DNA of 13,290 nt from an uncultured Mycoplasmatota bacterium (lineage in GTDB: Bacteria > Bacillota_I > Bacilli_A > RF39 > UBA660), in contig URNW01000026.1 in NCBI GenBank assembly GCA_900549285.1, positions 1-13,290 of the forward strand, read 5' to 3'. Made by a program: the position numbers and the translations under genes. Each line of letters opens with the position of its first letter. The stretch's first letter is position 1. This document shows positions 6,746 to 13,290 of this stretch, in pieces. The notes beneath the pieces are model-generated. The model did not search any database. It worked only from the letters and a program-made list of their open reading frames with translations, and was not told the DNA's origin.

Positions 6746-7651
6746 ATGAAGGAAAAAACATTGATCGTAATGGCAGCTGGAATGGGGAGTAGATTTGGTG
6801 GTTTAAAGCAAATTGAACCAATTGGTCCTAATGGCGAATTTATATTAGATTATTCTATATATGATGCTAAAAAAGCTGGTTTTAATAAGGTTGTATTTGT
6901 GATTAAAAAAGAGTTAGAAGAAATTTTTAGAGAAACTGTGGGGAAAAGACTTGAAAATAAAATTCTAGTATCTTATGCTTTTCAAGATATTTCAGATATT
7001 CCTAGTAAAAATTATTTGGCTTTAAAGCGAGAAAAACCATGGGGAACTGTTCAAGCAGTATTATGTGCAAAAAAGCAAGTGAATGGTGATTTTGTTGTTA
7101 TTAATGCGGATGATTTTTATGGTTATGATGCTTTTAAAAAAGCTAGCTTGTTTTTAGATAACAATCAAGATGAAGATGTTTATGCCGCTATTACGTATCC
7201 TTATATTAAAACTTCATCTTTGTATGGTAGTGTGAAAAGGGCAGTTTGTTTTATACAAGAAGATCATATTATAGATTTGGTTGAAAGTAAAATTTCAACG
7301 AAGGATGGATATGCTTTAGCTGAGCCTTTAAATGGCGAGGATGCTTTTTCTATTTCACTTGATCAAGCAGTTTCCATGAATATTTTTGCTTTTAAACATA
7401 GTCTTTTTAAATTTTTAGAAGAATATTTTCGTCAATTTTTTAATCAAGATGATCAAACTATTTTAAATAGTGAAGCTTTATTACCGATTCTTATAGAAGA
7501 AAAAATTAAAAAGGGACAAATTACTCTTATAAATGTGAAATCTGATGGTTTATGGTTTGGAATTACTTATAAAGAAGATTTAGAAGTGGTGAAAAAAGAA
7601 ATTAATATGTTGATTGAGAAAGGAGAATATCCAAGAAATCTTTGGGAATGA
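6746..7651 (+). CDS. Sugar-phosphate-type nucleotidyltransferase, copy 2 (diverged)
   Basis: I choose the ATG at 6746, giving MKEKTLIVMAAGMGS, because it aligns residue for residue with copy 1; a TTG at 6728 would lie inside the end of copy 1. The only Shine-Dalgarno-like sequence is GGGA in the preceding LWD codons, so translation is probably coupled to copy 1. The 301 residues keep the nucleotide loop (9-22) and NADDF (120-124), but WGTGHA at 99-104 is WGTVQA here, with Gly102 to Val and His103 to Gln. In this superfamily that stretch lies by the nucleotide base, so specificity may differ; this is inference. The C-terminus WFGITYKEDLEVVKK and YPRNLWE is conserved. The gene stops one base before the ligA ATG. 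Confidence 0.85.
   Translation: MKEKTLIVMAAGMGSRFGGLKQIEPIGPNGEFILDYSIYDAKKAGFNKVVFVIKKELEEIFRETVGKRLENKILVSYAFQDISDIPSKNYLALKREKPWGTVQAVLCAKKQVNGDFVVINADDFYGYDAFKKASLFLDNNQDEDVYAAITYPYIKTSSLYGSVKRAVCFIQEDHIIDLVESKISTKDGYALAEPLNGEDAFSISLDQAVSMNIFAFKHSLFKFLEEYFRQFFNQDDQTILNSEALLPILIEEKIKKGQITLINVKSDGLWFGITYKEDLEVVKKEINMLIEKGEYPRNLWE
6770..6820 (+). repeat. 51-bp identical DNA block, copy 2
   Basis: This is the second member of the pair described for 5862-5912. Both copies begin 24 bases after their start codons, which also supports the ATG at 6746 as the true start of this gene. Confidence 0.85.
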
Positions 7652-7652
7652 T

Positions 7653-9644
7653 ATGGATGAGGCAAAAAAAAGAATTCAAGAATTAACTAGTATTTTAAGA
7701 AAAGCAAATTATGAGTATTATAATATGGATAATCCAAGTATTACCGATCAAGAGTATGATAAATATTTAAGAGAATTAATTAATTTGGAGGAAAAATATC
7801 CTTCTTTAGCAGATCCTAATAGTCCTACTAAAAGGGTAGGAGGGGAAGCTATAGATAAATTTGTGAAAGTAAAACATTCTATTCCTATGATTAGCTTATC
7901 AAATGTTTTTAATGAAGAAGAAATTCGAGATTTTGATCGAAGAATAAGAAATTTTGGGTTTCAACCTGAATATGTGTGTGAACTTAAAATTGATGGTTTA
8001 AGTGTCTCTTTACACTATGAGCATGGAAAACTTAAATTTGCTGCAACAAGAGGAGATGGTATTACAGGAGAAGATATTACACATAATGTTAAGACCATTA
8101 AAACTGTTCCATTAGATTTGGGGCAAGATATTGATATTGAAGTTCGTGGAGAAATTTACATGAACAAAAAGACACTAGAAAAATTAAATCAAGAACGAGA
8201 AAAGAATGGTGAAGTAAAATTACAGAATGTTAGAAATGCTGCTGCAGGCTCTATTCGACAATTAGATCCTAAAGTAGCGGCTAAAAGACATTTGGATACT
8301 TGGATTTATCATCTTCCAAATCCTATGGATTATCATATTTATACTCATTACGAAGCTTTAGAGTATATGAAGTCTTTAGGTTTTAAAGTAAATGATGCAT
8401 CAAGACTAGTAAAAGATGTAGATGGTATTTTAAAATTTATTCAAGAATATACAAAAAAAAGAAGTACACTTCCTTATGAAATTGATGGAATTGTTATTAA
8501 AGTAAATGATATTCATATGCAACAAGAATTAGGAGCGACTGCAAAATATCCAAGATGGGCTACAGCTTATAAATTTCCAGCAGAAGAAGTTCTTACTAAA
8601 CTAGTGGATATTAAATTTACAGTGGGAAGGACAGGGCAGATAACTCCTAATGCAGTTTTAGATCCTGTTTTGGTTATGGGCTCTACTATTAGAAGAGCTA
8701 CTTTACATAATGAAGATTATTGTAAAGAATTAGATTTAAGAATTGGAGATATTGTATCTATAAAAAAAGCAGGAGACGTTATTCCTGAAGTTGTAGAAGC
8801 TAAAAAAGAAAGAAGAATAGGAAATGAAATTCCTTTTAAAATGATTAAGGAATGTCCTATTTGTGGTAGTACTTTAGTAAAAAAAGGGAATGTGGATTAT
8901 TTTTGTGTTAATGATCTTTGTCCTAAAAAGAATATGGAGGGTTTGATACATTTTGCTAGTAGGAATGCAATGAATATTGACGGCTTGGGCGAAGAAATTT
9001 TAGAGGATTTCTATAATGAAGGTTTTATTCGTTCTATTCCTGATTTCTATCATTTAAATGAACATAAAGAAGATATTATTGAACTTGAAGGATATGGATT
9101 AAAGAAAGTAACTAATTTGTTACTTGCTATTGAAGAAAGTAAACAAAATAGCGTTGAAAGACTTATTTTTGGACTTGGTATTTCAGGAATCGGGGCTAAA
9201 AATGCCAAGTTATTAGCTAGTACTTTTAAAGATATGGAACACTTAGCAAATGCTACATATGAAGAATTAACAACTATTAAGGATATTGGTGATATTCTAG
9301 CACAAAATATTGTTCATTATTTTGCAAATCCTAGTAATGTGGCTCTTATTAATACTTTAGAGGATTTGGGTGTTAATATGAAGTATTTGGGAATAGAGAT
9401 AAAACAAAATGATTATTTTACTGATAAAAAATTTGTCATTACAGGTACGATTAGCTTTATGTCAAGAGAAGAAATAAAAGAGCTTATTGAATCTTATGGT
9501 GGAAAATGTATTGATAGTGTAAGTAAAAAGACAGATGTCGTAATTGTTGGAGATTCTCCAGGTAGTAAATATGATAAAGCAAAGGAATTAGAAATTACTA
9601 TTTGGAATGAAGATGACTTTAAGGAAATTGTAGATAGCTTGTAA
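7653..9644 (+). CDS. ligA: NAD+-dependent DNA ligase LigA
   Basis: The enzyme seals nicks in replication and repair using NAD+. I start it at the ATG at 7653 (MDEAKKRIQEL); an in-frame TTG at 7614 would overlap the upstream gene by 38 bases and add residues with no family counterpart. The 663 residues are full length for LigA. An N-terminal Ia domain (YYNMDNPSITDQEYD) is followed by the adenylation site ELKIDG with Lys112 as the adenylated residue, and then the OB fold. The zinc finger has four cysteines (401, 404, 418, 423), followed by helix-hairpin-helix repeats and a C-terminal BRCT domain from about 590 with FVITG. No key residue is missing. It begins one base after the preceding stop codon with only GGGA upstream, so it is probably translationally coupled to the nucleotidyltransferases. 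Confidence 0.97.
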   Translation: MDEAKKRIQELTSILRKANYEYYNMDNPSITDQEYDKYLRELINLEEKYPSLADPNSPTKRVGGEAIDKFVKVKHSIPMISLSNVFNEEEIRDFDRRIRNFGFQPEYVCELKIDGLSVSLHYEHGKLKFAATRGDGITGEDITHNVKTIKTVPLDLGQDIDIEVRGEIYMNKKTLEKLNQEREKNGEVKLQNVRNAAAGSIRQLDPKVAAKRHLDTWIYHLPNPMDYHIYTHYEALEYMKSLGFKVNDASRLVKDVDGILKFIQEYTKKRSTLPYEIDGIVIKVNDIHMQQELGATAKYPRWATAYKFPAEEVLTKLVDIKFTVGRTGQITPNAVLDPVLVMGSTIRRATLHNEDYCKELDLRIGDIVSIKKAGDVIPEVVEAKKERRIGNEIPFKMIKECPICGSTLVKKGNVDYFCVNDLCPKKNMEGLIHFASRNAMNIDGLGEEILEDFYNEGFIRSIPDFYHLNEHKEDIIELEGYGLKKVTNLLLAIEESKQNSVERLIFGLGISGIGAKNAKLLASTFKDMEHLANATYEELTTIKDIGDILAQNIVHYFANPSNVALINTLEDLGVNMKYLGIEIKQNDYFTDKKFVITGTISFMSREEIKELIESYGGKCIDSVSKKTDVVIVGDSPGSKYDKAKELEITIWNEDDFKEIVDSL

Positions 9645-9660
9645 ACTATTTACATTTTTT
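9640..9660 (+). terminator. Weak intrinsic terminator overlapping the ligA stop
   Basis: TGTAAA (9640-9645) and TTTACA (9649-9654) pair around CTA and are followed by six T residues. The stem is short and AT-rich and includes the ligA stop codon, so termination may be partial. Confidence 0.35.
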
Positions 9661-9661
9661 A

Positions 9662-9689
9662 TTGACATAAATTGTAAAATAATTATAAA
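9662..9689 (+). promoter_or_regulatory. Upstream promoter candidate of the membrane operon
   Basis: TTGACA (9662-9667), a 16-base spacer and TATAAA (9684-9689) form a good sigma-A-type match. It lies directly upstream of a second candidate, so the operon may have two start points. Confidence 0.5.
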
Positions 9690-9718
9690 TTGTCTTATTG
9701 CTTAAATAATGATATAAT
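9690..9718 (+). promoter_or_regulatory. Downstream promoter candidate of the membrane operon
   Basis: TTGTCT (9690-9695), a 17-base spacer and a perfect TATAAT (9713-9718) lie closest to the GAGGTGG ribosome binding site at 9730-9736. I consider this the more likely main start of the two. Confidence 0.6.
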
Positions 9719-9740
9719 TAATTAGCTATGAGGTGGATGA

Positions 9741-10244
9741 ATGAAAAAATTAAAAAAGATATGGCAAGAAAATAATGTTTTATTTGTTTTACTTTTTATT
9801 TTAATTGCTTGTTTGATTGCAATATCTATTGTAGTAATTACTTATTTCGTAGGAGATTCTAGTTCTAAGTATGGAGATCGCTTAGAGGGAATAGAAGATT
9901 ATCCATTTGATGATGATACTCAAAAGGATATTATTGCTCAAATTAAAGAAAATGAAATTGTAGAAGATGCTAGTATACGGTTAAGTGGTAAGACTATTTA
10001 TATTACTATTACCTTTGTGCCTGCAACTACTTTAGTTGAGGGTCAAAGCGTTGCCATGGCTTCTTTAGAATATTTTAGTGAAGATACTTTAAGCTTTTAT
10101 GATTTAGAGTATATGATTGTATCAGAAGGCACAGAAGATACAGATGGATTTACTTTATTAGGTGCTAAGAATGTTTCGGGTACAGGTGGTATTGTTTGGA
10201 ATAATAATACAGAAGTTAAGGAAGAAGATACAAAAGAAAAGTAG
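9741..10244 (+). CDS. Single-pass membrane protein of unknown function
   Basis: The ATG follows GAGGTGG (9730-9736). The 167 residues start with a short basic cytoplasmic tail (MKKLKKIW), one membrane helix at about 13-36 (VLFVLLFILIACLIAISIVV onward) and an acidic extracellular part. There a segment near 65-105 (IVEDASIRLSGKTIYITITF) looks like alternating beta strands. The tail is Glu/Lys-rich and has no anchor. In Bacillus ligA is followed by the lipoprotein gene camS, but this protein is much shorter, has no lipobox and does not resemble CamS. It is the first gene of an operon with a sensor-type protein and a YihY homologue, with only 7 bases to the next ATG. I assign no function. Confidence 0.8.
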   Translation: MKKLKKIWQENNVLFVLLFILIACLIAISIVVITYFVGDSSSKYGDRLEGIEDYPFDDDTQKDIIAQIKENEIVEDASIRLSGKTIYITITFVPATTLVEGQSVAMASLEYFSEDTLSFYDLEYMIVSEGTEDTDGFTLLGAKNVSGTGGIVWNNNTEVKEEDTKEK

Positions 10245-10251
10245 GTAGTTT

Positions 10252-12279
10252 ATGAAAAATAAAAAAAGTGTAATTATTACTATTATTGTAATATTTGCTG
10301 TAGTTATTATAGGTTTAATTACTTATCGTGTTTTAACAAATGAAAATAAACTTACTTCTAGTGAGAGAAGATGGATTAATAAAAATATTGATACAGTACA
10401 AAATGTCAATGTGATTAATAATATTAATTTATTTGGAAATACAGGTACAGGCGTTTTTTATGAGTTTTTAAATGATTTTGAGAGAGAATATAATTTGGAT
10501 ATTAACCCTGTTACTTTTAATTATGGAGAACAACCAAGTGGAGTTACTTTAGGAACTGTGAAAACTTTAAATGATAATGATTTTGTTTTTTATACTGATC
10601 ATTATGTTTTAGTTGGTTTAGAGGATGAAGTTATTAGTGGTTATCAGGATTTAATAGGTATGAATATTGGTGTTGTGAAAGATGATGCAACATATATTAG
10701 TAGTTATTTTGCTGATTTAGATAAGATTACTTTATCACAGTATGAAAATGAAGAAAAGTTATTGGAAGCATTTAGTAGTAATGAAGATATTCAATATATG
10801 ATTGTTCCTTTAAGTATTTATTTAGATGAAATTTTAAAGAATGATTATGTTATTAATTATCATTTATCAGATATTTTATTTTATTATGTTATTCGAGGAA
10901 ATGATGATACTTTAACTAGTATTTTAAAGAAATATTATTATAATTGGTATCAAGATAATTTGGATTCTTATTTGAAAAGAGAGGAATTTAATTTATTTAC
11001 TACTGCTTTAGGTATTAGTGAAACAGAAGTTGATGCTATGCGTTCGGTTACTTATAATTATGGCTTTATTAATAACAGTCCTTATGAAGTTATTATGAGT
11101 GGTAATTATGGGGGAATTATCGCAATGTATTTATATGATTTTAGTGAATTTAGTGATGTAGAATTTCATTATACAAAGTATCGTAATTTGAATCGCTTTA
11201 AAAAAGCAATTAGTAATCAAGATGTTGATTTATATTTTAATTATTATAATTTAAGTGATCATTATTATGATATAGATTCTAATTTAGTTGTTCGTTATAG
11301 TGTAGTAGCAAATAATGAAAATAATTTAGTTGTTAATAGTATTCAAAGTTTGGTTGGAAAAACGGTTTATGTTGAAGAAAATAGCTTTTTGAAAAATTAT
11401 TTGAGTAGTATAGATGGGATTCAAATTGAAACTTATGAGGATGATAAAGATTTAAAAAAATTAAACCGTAAGGATGTTATTATTGTAATTGATAAAAATA
11501 TTTTTGATTTATATTCAGGTAGTAATTTATCTAATTATACAGAAAGATATACGAGTGCTCTTAATTATACTTATCAGTTTAAATCGAGAACAGATAGTGC
11601 ATTTTATAAATTATTTAGTAAATATGTTATGGTAATTGATCATAATAAAGTGATTTATGATGGGATGTATAGTCATAGTATGACAGTTAAAACAGGTAGT
11701 ATTCTAGGTACAATTGCTAAATATATTCTAATTACTTTAGTTATTTTTGCTGTTATATTTATTATATTTTATAAAAATAGTAAAAAAATTAAGATTGCTA
11801 AACGAATAAAAAAAGATAATAAAATGAAGTTTATTGATCAATTAACGAGTCTTAAAAATCGAAATTATTTAAATGAATATATTAATAATTGGAATAATAA
11901 TACTGTTTATCCTCAAACAATGATTGTAATAGATTTGAATAATATTCAATTTATTAATGATACTTTAGGTTATGAAGAGGGAGATAAACAGATAAAGGCT
12001 GCTGCTAATATTTTAATTAAAACACAACTTAATAATAGTGATATTATGAGAACTGATGGAAATGAATTCTTAATTTATTTGGTTGGTTTTACACAAAAGC
12101 AGGTTACTAATTATATTCATAAGTTAAATAAAGAATTTAAGAAACTCCCTTATGAATATGGGGCTGAATTTGGATATTCTATGATTTTTGATAATGTTAA
12201 GACAATTGAAGATGCCATATTAGAAGCAACTGATGAAATGAAGAGTCAAAAAAAGAAAAGCGAGGATAAAAATGCGTGA
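10252..12279 (+). CDS. Membrane sensor: tandem solute-binding-like domains plus degenerate GGDEF
   Basis: Of 675 residues, a first membrane helix spans about 8-27, and an extracellular region of roughly 450 residues follows. It seems to hold two periplasmic-binding-protein-like domains: phrases such as YQDLIGMNIGVVKDD and IQSLVGKTVYVEENSFLKNYL resemble the hinge segments of SBP_bac_3 proteins. A second helix (about 484-508) leads to a cytoplasmic GGDEF domain starting DQLTSLKNRNYL (529-540), with metal-site Asp561 in IDLNN. The signature is DGNEF (602-606): the third, catalytic acidic position is Asn604 and the first Gly is Asp. No RxxD inhibitory site precedes it (NNSD instead). Cyclase activity is therefore doubtful, and a nucleotide- or ligand-sensing role is possible. 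The ribosome binding site is weak (TAGG), which suggests coupling to the preceding gene. Confidence 0.85.
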   Translation: MKNKKSVIITIIVIFAVVIIGLITYRVLTNENKLTSSERRWINKNIDTVQNVNVINNINLFGNTGTGVFYEFLNDFEREYNLDINPVTFNYGEQPSGVTLGTVKTLNDNDFVFYTDHYVLVGLEDEVISGYQDLIGMNIGVVKDDATYISSYFADLDKITLSQYENEEKLLEAFSSNEDIQYMIVPLSIYLDEILKNDYVINYHLSDILFYYVIRGNDDTLTSILKKYYYNWYQDNLDSYLKREEFNLFTTALGISETEVDAMRSVTYNYGFINNSPYEVIMSGNYGGIIAMYLYDFSEFSDVEFHYTKYRNLNRFKKAISNQDVDLYFNYYNLSDHYYDIDSNLVVRYSVVANNENNLVVNSIQSLVGKTVYVEENSFLKNYLSSIDGIQIETYEDDKDLKKLNRKDVIIVIDKNIFDLYSGSNLSNYTERYTSALNYTYQFKSRTDSAFYKLFSKYVMVIDHNKVIYDGMYSHSMTVKTGSILGTIAKYILITLVIFAVIFIIFYKNSKKIKIAKRIKKDNKMKFIDQLTSLKNRNYLNEYINNWNNNTVYPQTMIVIDLNNIQFINDTLGYEEGDKQIKAAANILIKTQLNNSDIMRTDGNEFLIYLVGFTQKQVTNYIHKLNKEFKKLPYEYGAEFGYSMIFDNVKTIEDAILEATDEMKSQKKKSEDKNA

Positions 12280-13120
12280 GAAAATAAAAAGGGGAGCTAG
12301 TAATTTCTTTAAAATTATTACAAAACCAGAAATGGAAATCTTGCCTGGACATCTTGCTTTTTCTTTTGTTATATCAATTGTTCCGACTCTTACAATATTA
12401 ACTTATATTGCTTCGATCTTTCATTTTGATTTACATTTTATTAATGATTTTATTTCTCAAGCTTTTAGTCAAGAATTTGCAGATATGCTTTTAGGTGTTA
12501 ATATGGTTATAAAAGCTGATTGGAATTTCTTTTTAACTCTTATTATTGCTTATATTATTGCTAGTAATGGGGCTGCTAGTGTAATTGCTAGTTCTAATAT
12601 GATTTATGGAATTAAAAATTCTAGCTTTTTTAAAAGAAGACTTAAATCGTTGTTTATGATTTTGATAATTATTCTTTTATTTGTGTTCTTACTTATATTC
12701 AGTGTATTTGGAAATAAGATTATTGAAATGTTACAACTTATGGATATTAGTGAAAAGATTATTACAAATATTACTCTTATTATTAGTGTTCTTAAAGGTC
12801 CAATTTCTTGGTTTATTATTTTCTTCTTTATTAAAATTATTTTTACAATGGCACCTGATAAGAAAATAAAGAGTAATGAAGTTAATAAAGGGGCTATATT
12901 TACGACAATTGGTTTTGTTGTGATTACTTATATTTATTCTATTTATACTACTAATTTTGCTAATTATGATGTGTTTTATGGTAATTTAGCTAGCATTGTT
13001 GTACTTATGATTTGGCTTTATTTATTATCTTATGTTTTTACGATTGGTTTAGCTTTAAATTATAGAGAAGAAGTTATTATTTTAGAAAAAACACAAAAGT
13101 TAAATACTGTTGAGAAGTGA
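12272..13120 (+). CDS. YihY/BrkB-family (UPF0761) inner-membrane protein
   Basis: The ATG at 12272 overlaps the upstream gene by 8 bases (ATGCGTGA) and is served by GAGGAT at 12262-12267. The 282 residues show about six membrane helices near 28-50, 90-115, 127-149, 165-192, 208-230 and 237-262. The family features are there: GHLAFSFVISIVPTLTIL early, an IIASNGAASVIASSNMIYG segment resembling the family's conserved S/G-rich helix, and NYREEV near the end. The family is widespread, was once called ribonuclease BN by mistake, and has no settled biochemical function; transport or envelope roles have been suggested. Overlap and the shared operon tie its expression to the degenerate GGDEF sensor. 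Confidence 0.92.
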   Translation: MREKIKRGASNFFKIITKPEMEILPGHLAFSFVISIVPTLTILTYIASIFHFDLHFINDFISQAFSQEFADMLLGVNMVIKADWNFFLTLIIAYIIASNGAASVIASSNMIYGIKNSSFFKRRLKSLFMILIIILLFVFLLIFSVFGNKIIEMLQLMDISEKIITNITLIISVLKGPISWFIIFFFIKIIFTMAPDKKIKSNEVNKGAIFTTIGFVVITYIYSIYTTNFANYDVFYGNLASIVVLMIWLYLLSYVFTIGLALNYREEVIILEKTQKLNTVEK

Positions 13121-13142
13121 TTATATTACTTCTTTTTTTTTT
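13113..13142 (+). terminator. Strong intrinsic terminator of the membrane operon
   Basis: AGAAGTGAT (13113-13121) and ATTACTTCT (13125-13133) form a 9-bp stem with one G-T pair and a three-base loop, followed by a run of ten T (13133-13142). The stem begins inside the last codons and stop of the YihY-family gene. Confidence 0.85.
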
Positions 13143-13174
13143 ATTATCAATTGCTGATTATTTTCACAAATATA

Positions 13175-13203
13175 TTGACTAACATTTAATAATACTGTAT
13201 ATT
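13175..13203 (+). promoter_or_regulatory. Promoter for a gene or RNA beyond the right edge
   Basis: TTGACT (13175-13180), a 17-base spacer and TATATT (13198-13203) give a good sigma-A-type promoter after the terminator. The transcript would start near 13210 and leave the window without an obvious coding start. Confidence 0.6.
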
Positions 13204-13236
13204 ATAAATATAATACAATATGTTATGCAAAGCAAT

Positions 13237-13255
13237 TTTGACAAGTTTTGTCGAA
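13237..13255 (+). other. Small hairpin in a leader or RNA cut by the window end
   Basis: TTTGACAA (13237-13244) pairs with TTGTCGAA (13248-13255) around GTT, with one G-T pair. It would lie about 30 bases into the transcript from the promoter upstream. The remaining bases to 13290 show no convincing ribosome binding site plus open frame. Leader RNA, small RNA or plain 5' untranslated region are all possible. Confidence 0.35.
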
Positions 13256-13290
13256 GGTAATGAAAAGATTTATTAATTGTAGTAGAATGA

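Noticed and set aside
7614..7652. TTG at 7614 as the ligA start
   Set aside because: It overlaps the upstream gene by 38 bases and adds residues not typical of LigA; the ATG at 7653 gives a normal N-terminus.
12681..12869. Plus-strand 62-codon frame
   Set aside because: Out-of-frame shadow within the YihY-family gene; no ribosome binding site.
1..13290. Mycoplasma-type genetic code (TGA as Trp)
   Set aside because: Several genes end at TGA and Trp is TGG throughout, including conserved WGTGHA and LWD positions.
1..13290. CRISPR arrays, tRNA or rRNA genes, insertion sequences
   Set aside because: No regularly spaced repeats, cloverleaf-like sequences, transposase-like frames or terminal repeats were seen in reading through.

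Overview
The window looks like part of the chromosome of an uncultured, very AT-rich Firmicutes relative, probably a gut Bacilli lineage of the RF39 / 'Tenericutes-like' kind. Reasons: strong A/T bias at third codon positions, Shine-Dalgarno sites of the AAGGAGG/GAGGTGG type, all genes on the plus strand, and pcrA and ligA close together as in many Firmicutes. TGA ends several genes (at 1490, 7649, 12277 and 13118) and tryptophan is TGG, so the code is standard and not the Mycoplasma code. The lineage is inferred from style and motif memory, not from a search.

Left end (1-1202): the 3' part of a large surface-type protein whose N-terminus lies outside the window. It ends in a C-type-lectin / formylglycine-enzyme-like domain. 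Its last ~100 coding bases have the hallmarks of the variable region of a diversity-generating retroelement (DGR): adenine depletion, about 49% GC in an AT-rich gene, and many NNC codons, as expected when AAC codons of a template are randomised at adenines. A perfect 10-bp inverted repeat sits directly downstream, with the stop codon in its loop, where DGR target hairpins are found. No reverse transcriptase, Avd or template repeat is in the window, so they must act from elsewhere. This is the most interesting element here.

Next (1235-3648): a small membrane protein and an acidic 275-residue protein, neither recognised. Then a promoter region with three TTTCCAA/TTGGAAA half-sites able to form alternative hairpins, a monocistronic AAA_14-DUF4143 ATPase, and a terminator.

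Core block (3662-9660): pcrA, two tandem paralogous sugar-phosphate-type nucleotidyltransferases, and ligA. The nucleotidyltransferases separate pcrA from ligA, have their own promoter, and are almost contiguous with ligA, so ligA is probably transcribed with them. The paralogues share a 51-bp identical block and differ at a likely substrate-site motif (WGTGHA versus WGTVQA).

Right block (9662-13142): two promoter candidates lead into a three-gene operon. It encodes a single-pass membrane protein of unknown role, a membrane sensor with two probable solute-binding-like domains and a degenerate GGDEF domain (DGNEF), and a YihY/BrkB-family membrane protein that overlaps it by 8 bp. A strong terminator follows. 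The last ~90 bases hold a good promoter and an untranslated leader with a small hairpin for a gene or RNA beyond the window.
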